From Xylaria sp. FL1777 (lineage: Eukaryota > Ascomycota > Sordariomycetes > Xylariales > Xylariaceae), in the NCBI GenBank assembly GCA_022578965.1, contig MU400618.1:1-64000 (forward strand): 64,000 nucleotides of DNA, written 5' to 3'. This document shows positions 36,335 to 48,474 of the stretch, one piece after another (within the stretch, counting starts at the first letter, position 1; the number at the start of each line of letters is the position of its first letter). The position numbers and the translations under genes were made by a program. The notes below the pieces were generated by a model. It was given only the letters and a program-made list of their open reading frames with translations, did no database searches and was not told where the DNA came from.

Positions 36335-37450
36335 AAGTACTTTAGGGCCTCACGAGCACTATTCCATTTGATTATTTAGCACTAGGTGTTATATAAGAGC
36401 TGGCATCGCTTAAACAATGGTGGTTAATTGTTTATAAATACTTAGTAACTGTGCTAGTTAACTACGTCGTTTATACGTGTATAGTGACTAATTCATAACC
36501 CTGTATGTGTCCATGCGATATCAGGAGACTATTGAGATATAAAACATGTTCGTATTAAGAGACTATCATAACTTAAGGGGTAACAAGCAGAGACGAATCT
36601 ATGCAGAGAGTAATCCATGGAGGGAGTAGCCTATGCAGAGGGTCATATGCAGAGAGTAATCTATGCGGAGAGTAGCCTATGCAGAGAGGGTCCTATGCAC
36701 AGAGGGTCATATGCAGAGAGAAACATGCAGGCAGCAATATTTCGAGACATGGGTTCCCTGGTTGATGGTCTCCTTAATACTACCGAGTTCTGCCAAGAAT
36801 GTTGACTATTTCACCCTGCATAGTGATTCTCAGCAAACACGGAAATGGTACGTAATTTGTGATATGTAATCAGGTCTTCAATAAGACGTCGTGATGGTTA
36901 CGAAAAAGGAAGAAGAAAATATATAAAACACTTATTAACCCACTCCGATAAATCAAAAATCGATTACATTAATATTAGAGGTTCCAACCCCGAAGAGTTT
37001 CTTGAAATATTGCGCAAGATATCAAACAGGTAGGTAAGCTTTCCACTTTTTATGAATCCTTCAACATCAGATACAGGTCGTGGGGCATTGCTACGAGACG
37101 CTCACTCATCCAAGACGCATGTACTTAAAATGATAGACGGCACTGCAATGAGGGGAACGTTGCATGCAGAAATGATATGGAATTCAAGAGTTGCGGCCGC
37201 ATTTTCCACTATTCCGATAGCCGGCGACACGATGAACGTCATACGATTATTGTAAGTGATATGGCGGACGTTTGTTGGGTGTACTATGTATGCTACTCGA
37301 ATATATATCACGCCCAAGCCAGGGGGTACTTGTGGTTTCCAGTATCTCTTTCCGTAGAAATGTTAAAGTTTCCTGCAAAAATAAAAGACCTTAGGCACAT
37401 ATTCAATCTCTATCCTGTCTACCAACTGTAGCGCCCCTGCTTTTTCCAAA
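36335..37450. promoter_or_regulatory. Bidirectional promoter region of the P450/O-methyltransferase pair
   Basis: The 1.1-kb stretch separates two divergent start codons. It contains a 16-bp-unit minisatellite (listed separately) and AT-rich blocks, but no recognisable gene. Short ORFs at 37052-37431 show no family features. A shared regulatory role is inferred from orientation only. Confidence 0.5.
36599..36735. repeat. Minisatellite, ~16-bp unit, about eight copies
   Basis: Imperfect tandem copies of CTATGCAGAGAGTAAT-like units, some 14 or 18 bases long. Variants include CTATGCGGAGAGTAGC and CTATGCACAGAGGGTCAT. It lies between the P450 and O-methyltransferase genes, about 265 bp from the P450 start. 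Confidence 0.85.
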
Positions 37451-38884
37451 ATGACAGACTTAACTAACGACATCGGCTCGACGCTGTATCAAGTCAGTCG
37501 CGACAAATTGAGCGATAGTGAACGGATTCAGCATATCGAAGCAGCGAGAAAGTTGATCAGCAGCCTCCAAACTAATGAGGAGAAAATGTATGAGTTGACC
37601 TATACTCAGCCCATCGTCTTCGCCATACTCCAAACTGGCCTCGATGTTGGGCTGTGGGCGGGATGGACCAAAGCCGGCGGTCACGCCATGACGGTTTCTC
37701 AGCTCAGTCAGGTATGTGAACGCGAGATTGATCCGCAACTGCTGAGTAAGTGAGATTTTGCCGTCCTTCAAGACAGTACCCCGGACCCCGTGTCATTATT
37801 ATTGACTTCTTCATTCACAGGCCGGATGCTGCGTCTCTTAGCCGCAGCGAACATTATCGAAGAAACTGGGGAAGATACATTCAAATCAACGCCATTTTCG
37901 TTGGCCTGCGGCGATCGCGAGAGCTTTATCCCAAGGTCTATCCAATGCTCGTGAGTACTTTTTTTGTTAATTAGCTCGTCAGACTCGAGAAAAAGTGGCA
38001 GGCTAGCAGACAAGCAAGAACTGAAGATAATACTGATCAAAGCAATAATACAACCTTATCAGGACACATCATTTTGTGATGACAGATATTACGCTGCCAA
38101 AGTATCTGGCTGAGATCGGATACAAGAATCCACACGATCCGATAAAGTCGGGCTACGCGTTCTGGGAACCCGGGCACAGGGACTTCTTCGCCAGGTGCAT
38201 GGCCGAGCCGGACTCACAGGATTCCTTCAGCGGCTGGATGAGATGCTGGACGGACCAGAAGCTGCCGTGGCCCGCGTACTTCGACACGAACACCCTGGTC
38301 GAGGGCGCGGATCTGAGCGCGGCACCGCTCTGCGTCGACATCGGAGGCCATCACGGGATCGACCTGAGCCGAGTCGTGGACAAACACCCAGACCTACCGA
38401 ACGGCTCGCTGGTCTTGCAAGACTTGCCGGAATGCCTCTCCGAGGTGAAGGGATTAAGCGAGAAGATCACCATGATGTCATACAACTTCTTCACTCCCCA
38501 GCCCGTGAAAGGTATGCAAGTTTCATGGCCGTGGGCATGATAAATGCTGACCTGACTGACAATCGAACAGGGGCACGTTCTTATTACCTCCATTGTGTCC
38601 TCCACGATTGGCCGGGGGATAAAGCCCGTCTGCTCGTAAAGAACATAGCAGATGCGATGAAGAAGGGCTACTCCAAGCTGCTCATCAATGACATCGTGAT
38701 GCCGCGGACCGGGGCCAGCTTGACCCAGACGGTGATGGATATGCAGTGCATGGCTCTCGGCTCGGCTTACGAGAGGACTGAGCCGATGTGGGCGAGCCTT
38801 CTGGAGGAGGCGGGCTTGAAGATCGTCAAGATCTGGCCCGATGGTCGCGGGTACGAGAGCTTGATTGAGGCCGAGTTGGCGTAG
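37451..38884 (+). CDS. SAM-dependent O-methyltransferase (fungal secondary-metabolism type)
   Basis: Four exons: 37451-37745, 37821-37950, 38063-38511 and 38571-38884; 395 residues, intact. It would transfer methyl from S-adenosylmethionine to a hydroxyl of a small molecule. The N-terminal part has a helical dimerisation domain (YELTYTQPIVFAILQTGLDVGLW, then a winged-helix with LLSRMLRLLAAANIIEE). The SAM motif is VDIGGHHGIDL (about residues 233-243), where most homologues have GGGxG. The catalytic His lies in HCVLHDWPGDKA (His near 303), followed by LLINDIVMP and a C-terminal helix with MWASLLEEAGLKIVKIW. It pairs with the divergent P450. Tailoring of a polyketide, phenolic or similar product is possible; no backbone synthase is nearby. 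Confidence 0.9.
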
Positions 38885-40097
38885 AGTAGAGAGACCTCTG
38901 TGGGGGAATATTACATTCATGTCGTCAGCGAATATACAGACATACGCACTATATTACCTAGTTCGACTTGCAGTATACTACTGCGTATGTACCTACACTG
39001 CGACATGTACTCCTCCCCCAACATATCCTGTTCTAAATCCTTCATCCATATCTAGCGAGGTCGTTTACGGATGTCGGCAGATAATATTATAAGCCGGAAA
39101 TGTTATCCTCCTGCCTAGTCTATCCTCTGTCCGGTCCATTCTTTGCCCAGTCCAGACCCCTGGCCCCTATCTAACCCCGGAATAGGTAGGTGCCCTGGGC
39201 CGGTAGGGCTGCGATGTTGGGGACACGGGATGTTGAGAGACTTTACTGGGGCTTGTGAGAGAGGAGTGCTCGAATAGGATTCTTGAAAGCAAGGACCTCG
39301 CCAACTAACTGCCGGTCTTCCCCGCCGGGTTTCGGTATCTAGGACTCCAGTTCGGGCTTGGATCAGCGCTCGGCGTAAGAAAAGGAGAGAGAAGGCTACG
39401 CAATCGTATGTTAGCGAACTACTACATGTGGTCCGTTAGCTGACTAAGCTAGCCATCTCGCTGAACCCTCCTCTCCTACCTACCTAAGTAGGTAATGTGA
39501 CATGTGCAGATATCGTTAAATCCGACAAACCTTACATGTGCATATGTAAGGCAGATATCGTGAAGAAAAAGTGGACCATGGAACAATGCCAGGTCTCAGG
39601 GTTCATCTTGGGCTATGAAAAAAGCTCAGGCTAAAAGCGGCATGGCTCAGGCGAGATTTCTATTCTGATTCAGAACCGTAAAACCTGTCTCAGAGGTACT
39701 TAGTAGATCGAAATGATTACTAAGTACGTATAACTTGGCTATGTATGTGGAGGATGGAAACGTACCGCCCGCAGCTTTCCAACCAGATGAGAAATTAGGT
39801 AGTTTTTGCCTCTTTGCCTCTCGTCATCAGTCAAGTTTGACTTCTCACATGACACACATTATACCATGAGTTCACAGTTTCCGTTTTTCTTATTTGTTGA
39901 ATTCTCGGGGGCGGTATTGGCTAGAAACCCACATCTATCGAGTTGTTCTTCTCATGATGTTATGCCACGACATAAACCCGAAGCTGCGCAATAAACCGTT
40001 TTTTGCGTGACATGTAACTATGCCGAGGGCATGTCATATATTTTTTTTATCGATCCGTCAATTAAACCAGAGAGGGCTAGCAGTATATGCAGGCATA
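38885..40097. other. 1.2-kb gap: no gene recognised
   Basis: Flanks of convergent genes. A short palindrome (CCTTACAT...ATGTAAGG, 39531-39552) and TACCTA motifs near 39480-39495 are the only structures noted. Confidence 0.5.
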
Positions 40098-40718
40098 TCA
40101 CGAGGCGCCCACTCCGCCTCGCAACATGCGATCTATCTGATCTTTGCTGTTCTTCTGTGAGACTTCCAAGTAGTGCAACCTCTTCCCTAGACCCTCCACG
40201 TCGCCCTCGAGCTCCTTAATCTGGGTGTCCAGCTTGCCCTTCATTTCTGCGACAGGCAGCGAGATGAACCTGGCGAGTAGGGTGAGTCAAGCGATTCGTC
40301 TAGGTTTAAGAGCAAGATTAAGAGCACGAGAGTATAGTAGTGCTGCTAATGGTGGCAGACGGGGAACAAGATAGATGGGAGGCAATAAAATACGTACATC
40401 TTGCCAACTCCCTCGTAGACGTTGGTGTTTGCCGGTAACGACGATATCTCGGTGCGCGTCAGTTGTGCCATGCGCATCTCTCGCTGCTTGGATGCCTGCT
40501 GCGTCCGCGTAAGTGCGATCTGCTGCTGCGAGGCAATGGCTTGCGTTTCGACCTCGCGCAGAAGCTATTCGAATCCAACCCAAAAACCCCGTCAGCTCCA
40601 CTGGTCTTCATCTGTATCATCTTCTCGTTCGTAGTGGAAACCAGAATAAGGCGGGACAGCAGCGCAGTTAGTCGGTTGGGTTACCCACCTTTTGAAGAGC
40701 TTCATTTGAGATAGACAT
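40098..40718 (-). CDS. PFD1: Prefoldin subunit 1
   Basis: Three exons on the minus strand: 40718-40689 (30 nt), 40564-40398 and 40269-40098; 122 residues, the usual length. It is a beta-type subunit of the hexameric prefoldin chaperone, which passes nascent actin and tubulin to the CCT chaperonin. Seen: a start MSISNEALQKLLREVETQAI, an N-terminal coiled coil with QIALTRTQASKQREMRMAQL, the hairpin region NTNVYEGVGKMFISLPVAEM, and a C-terminal coiled coil LEGDVEGLGKRLHYLEVSQK. NVYEGVGKMF is the subunit-1 signature. The first exon codes only ten residues. It lies downstream of, and on the same strand as, the alkaline ceramidase gene, 471 bp apart. Confidence 0.93.
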
Positions 40719-41189
40719 ATCTTGCACTTTGGGCTTCGTCGGCAGCTCGATATGCCGACGGGTTTCCTTTTGATTTGCGGAGATAGTCTCTAATATTGAG
40801 ACTCGTTGGGCACGATTTGAGTCTTGTACCTTGTGAAGTTGAACCCTGGACCAATTACTTGCGTGGGGCCGACTACATACAGTAGCTACAGCCAGTGCTA
40901 CACTGTATGTATACTGGACTTATACACAGTGTATATGTTCTGGATAAAGAAACACGGTGTCTTGGCAAAGTAACCAGCCTCATAGGCAACAACATGTAAG
41001 CACAATTTCTGACAACCTCACATATTTTAGCCGTAGCTTTATAATGTCTATTATGTTTCTATGCCGATTGAGTCATCTACGAGCTATCATTCAAGCCTGT
41101 AGATTGATAGCGTTAAGATATAATACGACTCAAGCATTTGCTCGCGCCGACAGCCTTCCATATGGTATCGCCAATAGATAGACTTGCGA
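40719..41189. other. Gap between ceramidase and prefoldin 1
   Basis: Serves as ceramidase 3' flank and prefoldin promoter. There is nothing else recognisable. Confidence 0.5.
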
Positions 41190-42696
41190 CTATGAGCGCC
41201 TCTTGTCTTCTCCTCCCAACGGTAGGTCATCTACAGTTCTAACTTCAGGTAAGTAGTAAACCGAGGGCCAGTATAATCGGAATTTATCCTCATCGCCATC
41301 TAGACATCGATGAATCCAGACACGCCACACAATGCTGCAGACAGTTAGTTTGCCATGCTCTCTCTCATTTACCTTGCAAATTCGAGCCTTGGCTTACGAC
41401 CGAGGAATTCGAAGGCAAGCCTTGATACTAGGTAGCAATGGCCATTAGGCTGGGATTGGGAAAAACGTACTAATAGTATGCTGATCAAAGTCATACATGT
41501 TAGCGGCTACTCACGTCGCTGATAGCAAGTACAAATCAACATACCTCCTATCCCCGTCATCAAGTGCCACCACGCGTGCCCTTCTAATAGGACAGACCAC
41601 GGGAGCTGTATCTTATGCCGCCAACGACGTATCGTGTCACAGTACATGTTGTCTAAGTTCCAAATGAGATAACCACCTAAGAAAATACTCAGACCTATGA
41701 TGTGGGAGTAAGCATTCGAGCATTGCATATTGGGCGGCACAATGCCAAAATCTCACCAGTTGCGACCATGATCCACATTTGAGAGAGAAACACTCGGGTA
41801 GTCGGTACGGATGAGTTGGGTGGCCGCTTATCCTCACGGGCTTTGAGAGCCGGCCGGAGAACCCTCTCCATGATCCACATGTTAGAGAAGACTACGGTGG
41901 CTGTGAGGATAGCGTATGCATCTTGGTCTTTATTAACGAAACGGTCAGCCTCATTCCTAGAAGCAATATGACCCGGGTGAGGCTTACGAAACTGAGGGTT
42001 CTTTGTTTCATAGTATCTTGCCTGGGTCGAGGTCTTGTCAGCAAGCATAACTAACTTCACAGCCTGCTTTTACGCCATACCGTAATGAAGTAGGCCAAGC
42101 CGATAAGACCGACACCAAGCGCGAACGAGAAGCGAGAAGACCGTGCATAGGTGAATGTAGCATAAGCCATAAAGCATGTCGTATAGATCATGGCAAGTTC
42201 GTCAACAAGCTGCATCGGGTCTAAAGTAAGAGCCAATTAGGACGAAGTAGACACCAAATGGTTAGTCAGCACTTGTCTACATACACTTAAGCGTGGCGTG
42301 GAAGAGAGTTGAGCCGCAACCAACGATGATGTAGCCGATGAAAGTGACGAAGAAAATTGGAGGGTGGCCATATCGGATGCAGCCTTTAATTCCGCGAACT
42401 CCGAGCCACAGAAACAGGACGTTGGTGATCGTCTAGCAAGGGACGCTTGGGGTCAGAGAGCCACGGAGTCGGAGGAGACTATATATAACAATACAAGGCA
42501 GGTGGATGGCATACATTACAGACTTCCGCACAATAGTAGCTCATAACATAGTCCTAGAATACAATGGTTAGTTGAGTGGTTTGGAATAGTAGGCATTGAG
42601 GATATGGTAGACCTCTTCGCAGAAGTTGAGTGTGACCGTCTTCTCTCCCCAGAAGCCTGGACGAGGCTCATGATAGGGAAAACTGAATGCAGACAT
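41190..42696 (-). CDS. YPC1: Alkaline ceramidase (Ypc1/Ydc1-like)
   Basis: Nine exons on the minus strand: 42696-42613, 42553-42515, 42432-42285, 42220-42081, 42021-41988, 41927-41757, 41694-41545, 41480-41471 and 41334-41190; 306 residues. It is a seven-pass ER/Golgi enzyme that cleaves (phyto/dihydro)ceramide to sphingoid base and fatty acid. Seen: GFWGEKTVTLNFCEEDYVMS at the N-terminus, GCGSTLFHATLKYPMQLVDE with the catalytic Ser/His/Asp set, LSIFLGGYLIWNLDNMYC and EGHAWWHLMTGIGAYYYIVW with the two C-terminal zinc histidines. AYYY is coded by a 10-nt microexon between introns of 64 and 136 bp; only this splice restores the family sequence. Whether it prefers phyto- or dihydroceramide cannot be told. 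Confidence 0.93.
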
Positions 42697-44210
42697 TTCT
42701 GCATCTATACGTGATAGAGAGCGTAGAGAAAGGTATAATACGTTAAGAATATGAATAAGGAAACGAACGTCACGAGTGATAGGTACGGGCTACACATTAG
42801 TAAGAGAGGGCAAAAACAGGGAGAGCCTTGCCTCAGTCCGTACATAGACTGACGTGGCAGCCGGCAAGACAGGTCTAGAGTTAGGTATTTTACGCCCGGT
42901 GGTGTAAGTCTTAGTTCATGTCTTTTAGCTTTCGACAAGCTCCACGGGTTACCACTAATATAGGGTGTGCAACGCAGTATTCGTCAGCGATGATGAGTCT
43001 TCTAGTGTCACTAAATCACATGTTTATAGGTAGGTAGGTAGACTGCTATGTAAAAGGGCAGAAGAATTCGGAAGCCGAGAATGCCGAAAGCGCGAGCATG
43101 GAGAGGAGCTACAATTATATAGATGGCTCTCGAGCTGCACACGCTATCGAATCGGTTCCTAATAAAACTGTCTCGGAAGCATCACTGTTAAAAATGTGGG
43201 AACGACGTCATGATATAGATATTCTGGTTAGATAAGAGGCAGGTAGGTAGTTTTATAGTGAGAGGCTGAATGAGCCGTCATATTCTTGATACACCTAAGT
43301 AAGTATGTAAGTACCTATACTTATCTTGCTTAGAGGAAAGAATCAACGATGTAGACTCGAATCTGTATCTACTACTTCAAAAACCAACCATATATCCAAA
43401 TAAAGTAACTAAAACCAAATAAAAAATACATATAATCCATTTCATTCTTTCTCATTCGATCTGCCCTTTTTTCTATCTTATTTAGCTGTTTACTTAACCT
43501 TTGATATGGTAGAGTTGAAATAGTGTGTGATATTTTGGTCCTTTTTTTGCTGCACCACTCTGCTGGGACCAATAGATTGTAGGTTAGCTTCAACATGATG
43601 TTGTAGTACTGCGTACTTACACTAACTTGCGCTAGTTACTACATAAGTAAGCGTGCCTAGAAGAAGTAGCCGTATTGCGTAAGGCACGCCTATAGGTCGC
43701 ATAGCTCTCTATAAGGGACCTAGCATGTACCTAGGCAGTACGTACTGCAGGATCACAATACAATACCGAAAAGGCAACAGCGCTCCCAAATGGATGGATC
43801 TCAGACCTCGTAAAAAACATTCGTATCGCACTCCCCCAAGAGGCCCATGCCACCGTAATCGTGGTCACTCTGTACCAACGCACACGTAGTCTTACCAGGT
43901 CACACATAATCCGTAGGGTAGTCGATCTATTGGCACACCTCATTCACACATGTTGTCTCACTCTCACACACACTCTCTCCTGCTCTCGGCATCTTTCTTT
44001 TCGTCACGCATTGATGCGTTGCCAGTTCCCGCCATCCAGCCAAAGACCTCACTGAGCCGTTTGTACAACTCCTGCGAAGCCGCTGCTGATTATCCGTGAA
44101 CCCGCCAGCCCCATTGATATAATGCGCCGACAGCTGCTTCAATCCCGATATATCCCGCGCTCGTAGCCTCCTACGTCTCGGACTCAACGCCCCAACAAGC
44201 ACACCTCGCT
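42697..44210. other. 1.5-kb gap between divergent ceramidase and golgin genes
   Basis: TAGGTAGGTAGGTAG near 43030 and similar motifs near 43240-43320. AT-rich stretch at 43370-43500. No gene or RNA recognised. Confidence 0.5.
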
Positions 44211-46808
44211 ATGAGTGTTCCCCAGAAATCGTCTAGATGGGGTACCTTCCTCTCACAAGCCGTGGCCGGTGTCGAGGCTCGTCTAGACAATATTCTTGCT
44301 GAAGACAGCGGCCCAAAAGAGGCCACGACGCCTTCCATCGTACCCGGTGCCTCAGCCGTGCCGCCCACACCACCCACACGCTCTGCGACACCTTCCAAGT
44401 CCGCCAACGATAGGCTTCAAGAGCGCCTCGCCCGTGCTGTCGCTGCTAGAAATGCTGCCTCTCCTGCTAGACAGAGTACGGAGGCCGCTTCCACCATCTC
44501 CAGCCCGCGCCCAAGCACCGACGCCTCCGAACAACCACCCACCTCGATAACTCAGGCAGCAAGTCCAAGGACGAGCCAGTCTGTGGAAGGGACCGCATCA
44601 CCTCCGCTCCATGCGCCAATGGTTCCCTCCGGTGGTGCCTCTACACCTACTAGCGACGGCCAATTGCCCGCCGTATCCAGCCCTCGATCCTCCTTGCAGC
44701 TCGAGTCGCAACGAGCAGAAAAAGATTCTGAGCGACAATCTATGTCCAATGACGAAGTGAAGCACACAGCGGACGACACAATTACATCGAATTTATACAT
44801 AGAGCGTATCAGCCATCTGGAAAAAACGCTCCAGGAGGTGCAGGTTCACCATCAGGAAGAACTGAATAGCCATATCGAGCGAGTGGATGCTCTCCAAACA
44901 AAATTACAGTATCTCACACGAGAAGCAAGCGAACATGCCAGAAGCGCTGCCACAAATGCTCCAGCAGGCAGTCTAGACAAGAAGATAGCGGAGAAGGATG
45001 ACCAAATCGCCCAATTAATGTTAGAGGGTCAGAAATTAGCTTCTACAGACCATCAGAACCGTACTATCATAAAAAAACTGAGAGCTCAGCTGGTGGCAAA
45101 TGAAAAGGAGCTTAACGAACAAAAAATATGGCGTCAGAAAGCGGAGAAAGACGCAGCTATTCTACGTAGGCGAATAGAGGAATCGAACGACTTAGAGAAA
45201 GCTAATGAAGAAGCTCATGGCCTTCTCAGCCAATCCAAGAGAGAGATAGACAGGTTAAAACTCGAAAATGAGGCGAAAGATCGGTCCATAGCCGACCTTA
45301 AGAGCCAGCTCCAAGAAGAATCAGAAAATGCGAAATCATTAGCGGCCAGGACGGATGACTATCAGCGAGAAGCAGAACAAAAACGAGTCAAGGAACTTGA
45401 AGATGCCGTTGCGGCACTTGAAGTCTCGAAAAAGCAAGCAGAATCCAGTGCGAGCCTAGTGATTACGGAATTACGAGAGAAAGCTGAGAGAGCGTCAGAA
45501 CGTGCCCGGGCTATAGAACTTGAATTAAAGGGAGAGGTACAGATACTAGAGAGCAAGTTAGAGGCTTTGAGAGCCAGTGCCGAAGAGGCCTCATCCGGCG
45601 CCGTGGGAGACGCGCAGGTCAAATTACATAGACAGATCGAAACGCTCCAGACACAGCACTCTATCGCCAGTGAGAATTGGCGGGGTATAGAAGCATCTCT
45701 TGAGGCCAAGGTTGTCAACCTAGAAAAGGAAAGAGACGAGGCACTTCGTCGAGAATCCGAGATGAGGAGAAAGGCACGTGAAGTGGTGAGTTCTTCCAGC
45801 CAATTAACATAGTCACAATGGCAGGAGCTAACTCGGAGGTAGGCTAGTCGCGCCAAGCGTCAAGAAGAAGAGTTGGAGGAAATGCAAAGCCAGCTTCCCA
45901 CTGTTCAACGCGATCTCAAGTCATATCAATCACAACTTGACGCTCTCCGGACGAGGGCGGAGAAGGCCGAGGCAGCACTAGCAGACACTAAAGCTGAGCT
46001 TGCTAGGCATCAGGCATCATTGAAGAATGACAAGGGAGAGCGTACAGACCACGACCGCCGGAACTGGTTGGATGAAGTCCCGGCGCCTGTCTATCGCGAC
46101 CGCGGTCGTCCAGAGTCTCCTTTACTCACGGCACCAGTACGTACCTTTAGCGGAGATAACTTTCTTGGATTACAGAACTACTCGAGCCGACTTCGCAAGA
46201 CTTCCGCTCCCTCCAGTAATGGCGAGCCTAGTCCCAGTGACCGGGCGTCGTTAGCAAGACGTCCATCTGTCCAGCCTCCCATGCGGTCCCCCTTATTCCC
46301 CCCACTGTCCGGCCTGCCCAGCGCAACTACACCCTCTGTAGCTAGTGGTTTTGATTTCGTCACCTCGACTCCTACGCAAGCGACAGATCGGGAGGATGTT
46401 CTCGAAGGCTTGGAAAGATCGGCTTCCCCCCAGAATGTGCTACAGGACATGGTCTCGGTTTCGACCATGACAGCAGGGCCCTCCGTTCAGGTTGTGGAAA
46501 GGATGAGTGCAGCCATTCGTAGGCTAGAAAGCGAAAAGGTAGCTGCCAAGGAAGAACTCGCACGTATCTCAGGTCAGCGAGATGAGGCACGTGGCGAGAT
46601 CGTTGCGCTTATACAGGAATTGGAGACGAGCAAGACCGCGACAAAGAGAGTAGCTGATCTCGAGGGCGAAATCGCCGAGATGAACGAGAGGTATCAAACA
46701 ACACTAGAAATGCTAGGGGAGAAGAGCGAGCTGGTGGAGGAGTTACGCGCAGACGTGCAAGACGTCAAGGCCATGTATAGGGATCTAGTAGAACGGACTA
46801 TCAAGTGA
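44211..46808 (+). CDS. SGM1: TMF/Sgm1-like golgin (TATA element modulatory factor family)
   Basis: Two exons: 44211-45785 and 45843-46808; 846 residues. Homologues (human TMF1, yeast Sgm1) are long coiled-coil tethers on the Golgi that bind Rab6/Ypt6 in retrograde traffic. The start MSVPQKSSRWGTFLSQAVAG is the conserved fungal N-terminus. Residues ~45-180 are Ser/Thr/Pro/Ala-rich; ~190-590 form an almost continuous coiled coil (KLRAQLVANEKELNEQKIWR). A second low-complexity linker follows, then the C-terminal Rab-binding coiled coil VQVVERMSAAIRRLESEKVA ... RYQTTLEMLGEKSELVEEL. The second intron-exon junction joins REV to ASRAKRQEEEL. It is tail-to-tail with NAS6, stops 139 bp apart. Confidence 0.9.
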
Positions 46809-46947
46809 ACGAGATACCACCAAATTTGATTTGGTAGGTAGACAGTCTCAAGCCTAGTCATCCTAGTAGATTTTGGTTATGGAACCATTTCTCATCTGGT
46901 CGCGTGCCCCTCGACACATGCGGAATCATCCCCGTGCGACAAAGACA

Positions 46948-48131
46948 TTAAAGTTCGATGCCTTCATTTTCAGCCTCTCGTTCAATATATTTCCGGACCT
47001 GTGTGGGCTCGGTAAGCTCAACTGATGCATTACATAAGGGACGAGGAGGAAACGGCAAGGGGCACGAACTTCCTTATCAGGGGCGAGATCTAGAGCTAAA
47101 TAGCCGTCCGAGTCTCGTTTGTCCGTCTCAGCACCAGCCTTTAGCAAGGTAACTGCGGTATGTCCTACCCCAATATGAGCTGCAGTCTCCCCCAGGATAT
47201 TCCTTCAAATCAGCGAAAATATCATACCGTGGCCTTCAGCAATAGCATGGTGCAAGGCGGTATAACCAGCACTGTCCGTAGCGTTCAGTGGACTGCGGTT
47301 CTCAAGTAACAGCTTGACGATAGGCTCGGAGCCCACAGCGGCTGCTCGATGCAGTGGGTACTGGCCGCGCTTATCCCTGACCCGAGCGGAGGCAGGTGGC
47401 TCGTTGGCGAAGAGCTTGCGGGCCACCTCGATGTTATTCTTGGACGCGACAAAGTGAAGCGCAGTCTATTATACCCGTGGAATGAGTAGCTTGTCAACAG
47501 CCGGTAGTCTGGGTTGAGAGTGGAAACACACCTGACCGTTTTGGTCTATCAAAGGCGATGTTAGATCAGCTCACGTTGATATTATGAAAGAGGTGGACAA
47601 AAGTATACTTTTTTGATTCACATCGGCGCCCCTTGAAAGGAGGAGGTCAACGATAGCATCGCCATCTTTAACGCTTGCTGCAATCATGAGAGGCGTCCAG
47701 CCACTATCATCCTAAAAGTTTGAAACGGAGGCAGATTAGAATATAGTGCAGGCCCAAAACAGGCCGGTCATATAAGCTCACCTCTACATCCGGATCAAAG
47801 GTCTTCTGCTGGGAGAGCAAGAGTGCTATGGCATGTTGATTAGAGGACGCGGCCCAATGGATGGGAAGGCGGCCATCGTCATCCTTGCGTTGCGATGATT
47901 TCGGGTCGGCCTGTGATAGCATATAGTCAGATAGTGACCGGGTGGCTTGCGCGTGATACAGATTTCCCCTTACATTTAGTAACGACTCGAAGATGGGTAC
48001 TATATCCCATAATCAGTAAACTTCTAGATTTTGATAATAGAAGGGGAGATAAGGAAGGGATCATATTCACTTTTGCCCTCTCGTGCGGCCGCATGTATAG
48101 CGAACTTGTCGGCCTGTTGTGAAGAAGACAT
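46948..48131 (-). CDS. NAS6: Proteasome assembly chaperone Nas6 (gankyrin), ankyrin repeats
   Basis: Eight exons on the minus strand: 48131-48071, 47999-47974, 47910-47782, 47711-47609, 47545-47532, 47465-47228, 47164-47070 and 46998-46948; 238 residues. Nas6 caps the Rpt3 ATPase while the 19S proteasome base is built. It is made almost wholly of ankyrin repeats: DGRLPIHWAASSNQHAIALL, DSGWTPLMIAASVKDGDAIV, NGQTALHFVASKNNIEVARK, RGQYPLHRAAAVGSEPIVKL and AGYTALHHAIAEGHGHTAVT, then DGYLALDLAPDKEVRKYIE. Two exons are 26 and 14 nt long; the 14-nt exon codes NQNGQ. The intron at 47165-47227 removes a stop that would truncate the fifth repeat. Two introns use GTTCGT or GTAAGG donors. Confidence 0.92.
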
Positions 48132-48474
48132 GTTTGTCCCGCTTGGTCTTTCGTCCAGTGAGGTGGAAGAATGGACGGACAAACAAACAACAAGGTCGGT
48201 TGTAGATGTCTGCAAACGCCGCGGCGCAGTATAAGTAGTACTTGTATAGGGCACTTATAGGGAGACAAGTTTATGAGTTATTTAGTTTTAAAGAAAGAAT
48301 ACCTAAGCTTTCTGTATGTATTTGAGTGACCTAAACTGAATACCTAATGGCTTTGGAGTTGAATTTATGTTTAAGTTGGCGTTTATAAGCTGTACTAGAG
48401 GTAGTAGGTACGTGGGGTGCCTGTAGCCTGTAGTGGGACGCCTGCGACAGCTACCTAGTATACATAGTTGCACG

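Noticed and set aside
47165..47227. Apparent truncation of NAS6 after the fifth ankyrin repeat
   Set aside because: A GT-AG intron removes the stop and rejoins the reading frame with the expected family sequence.
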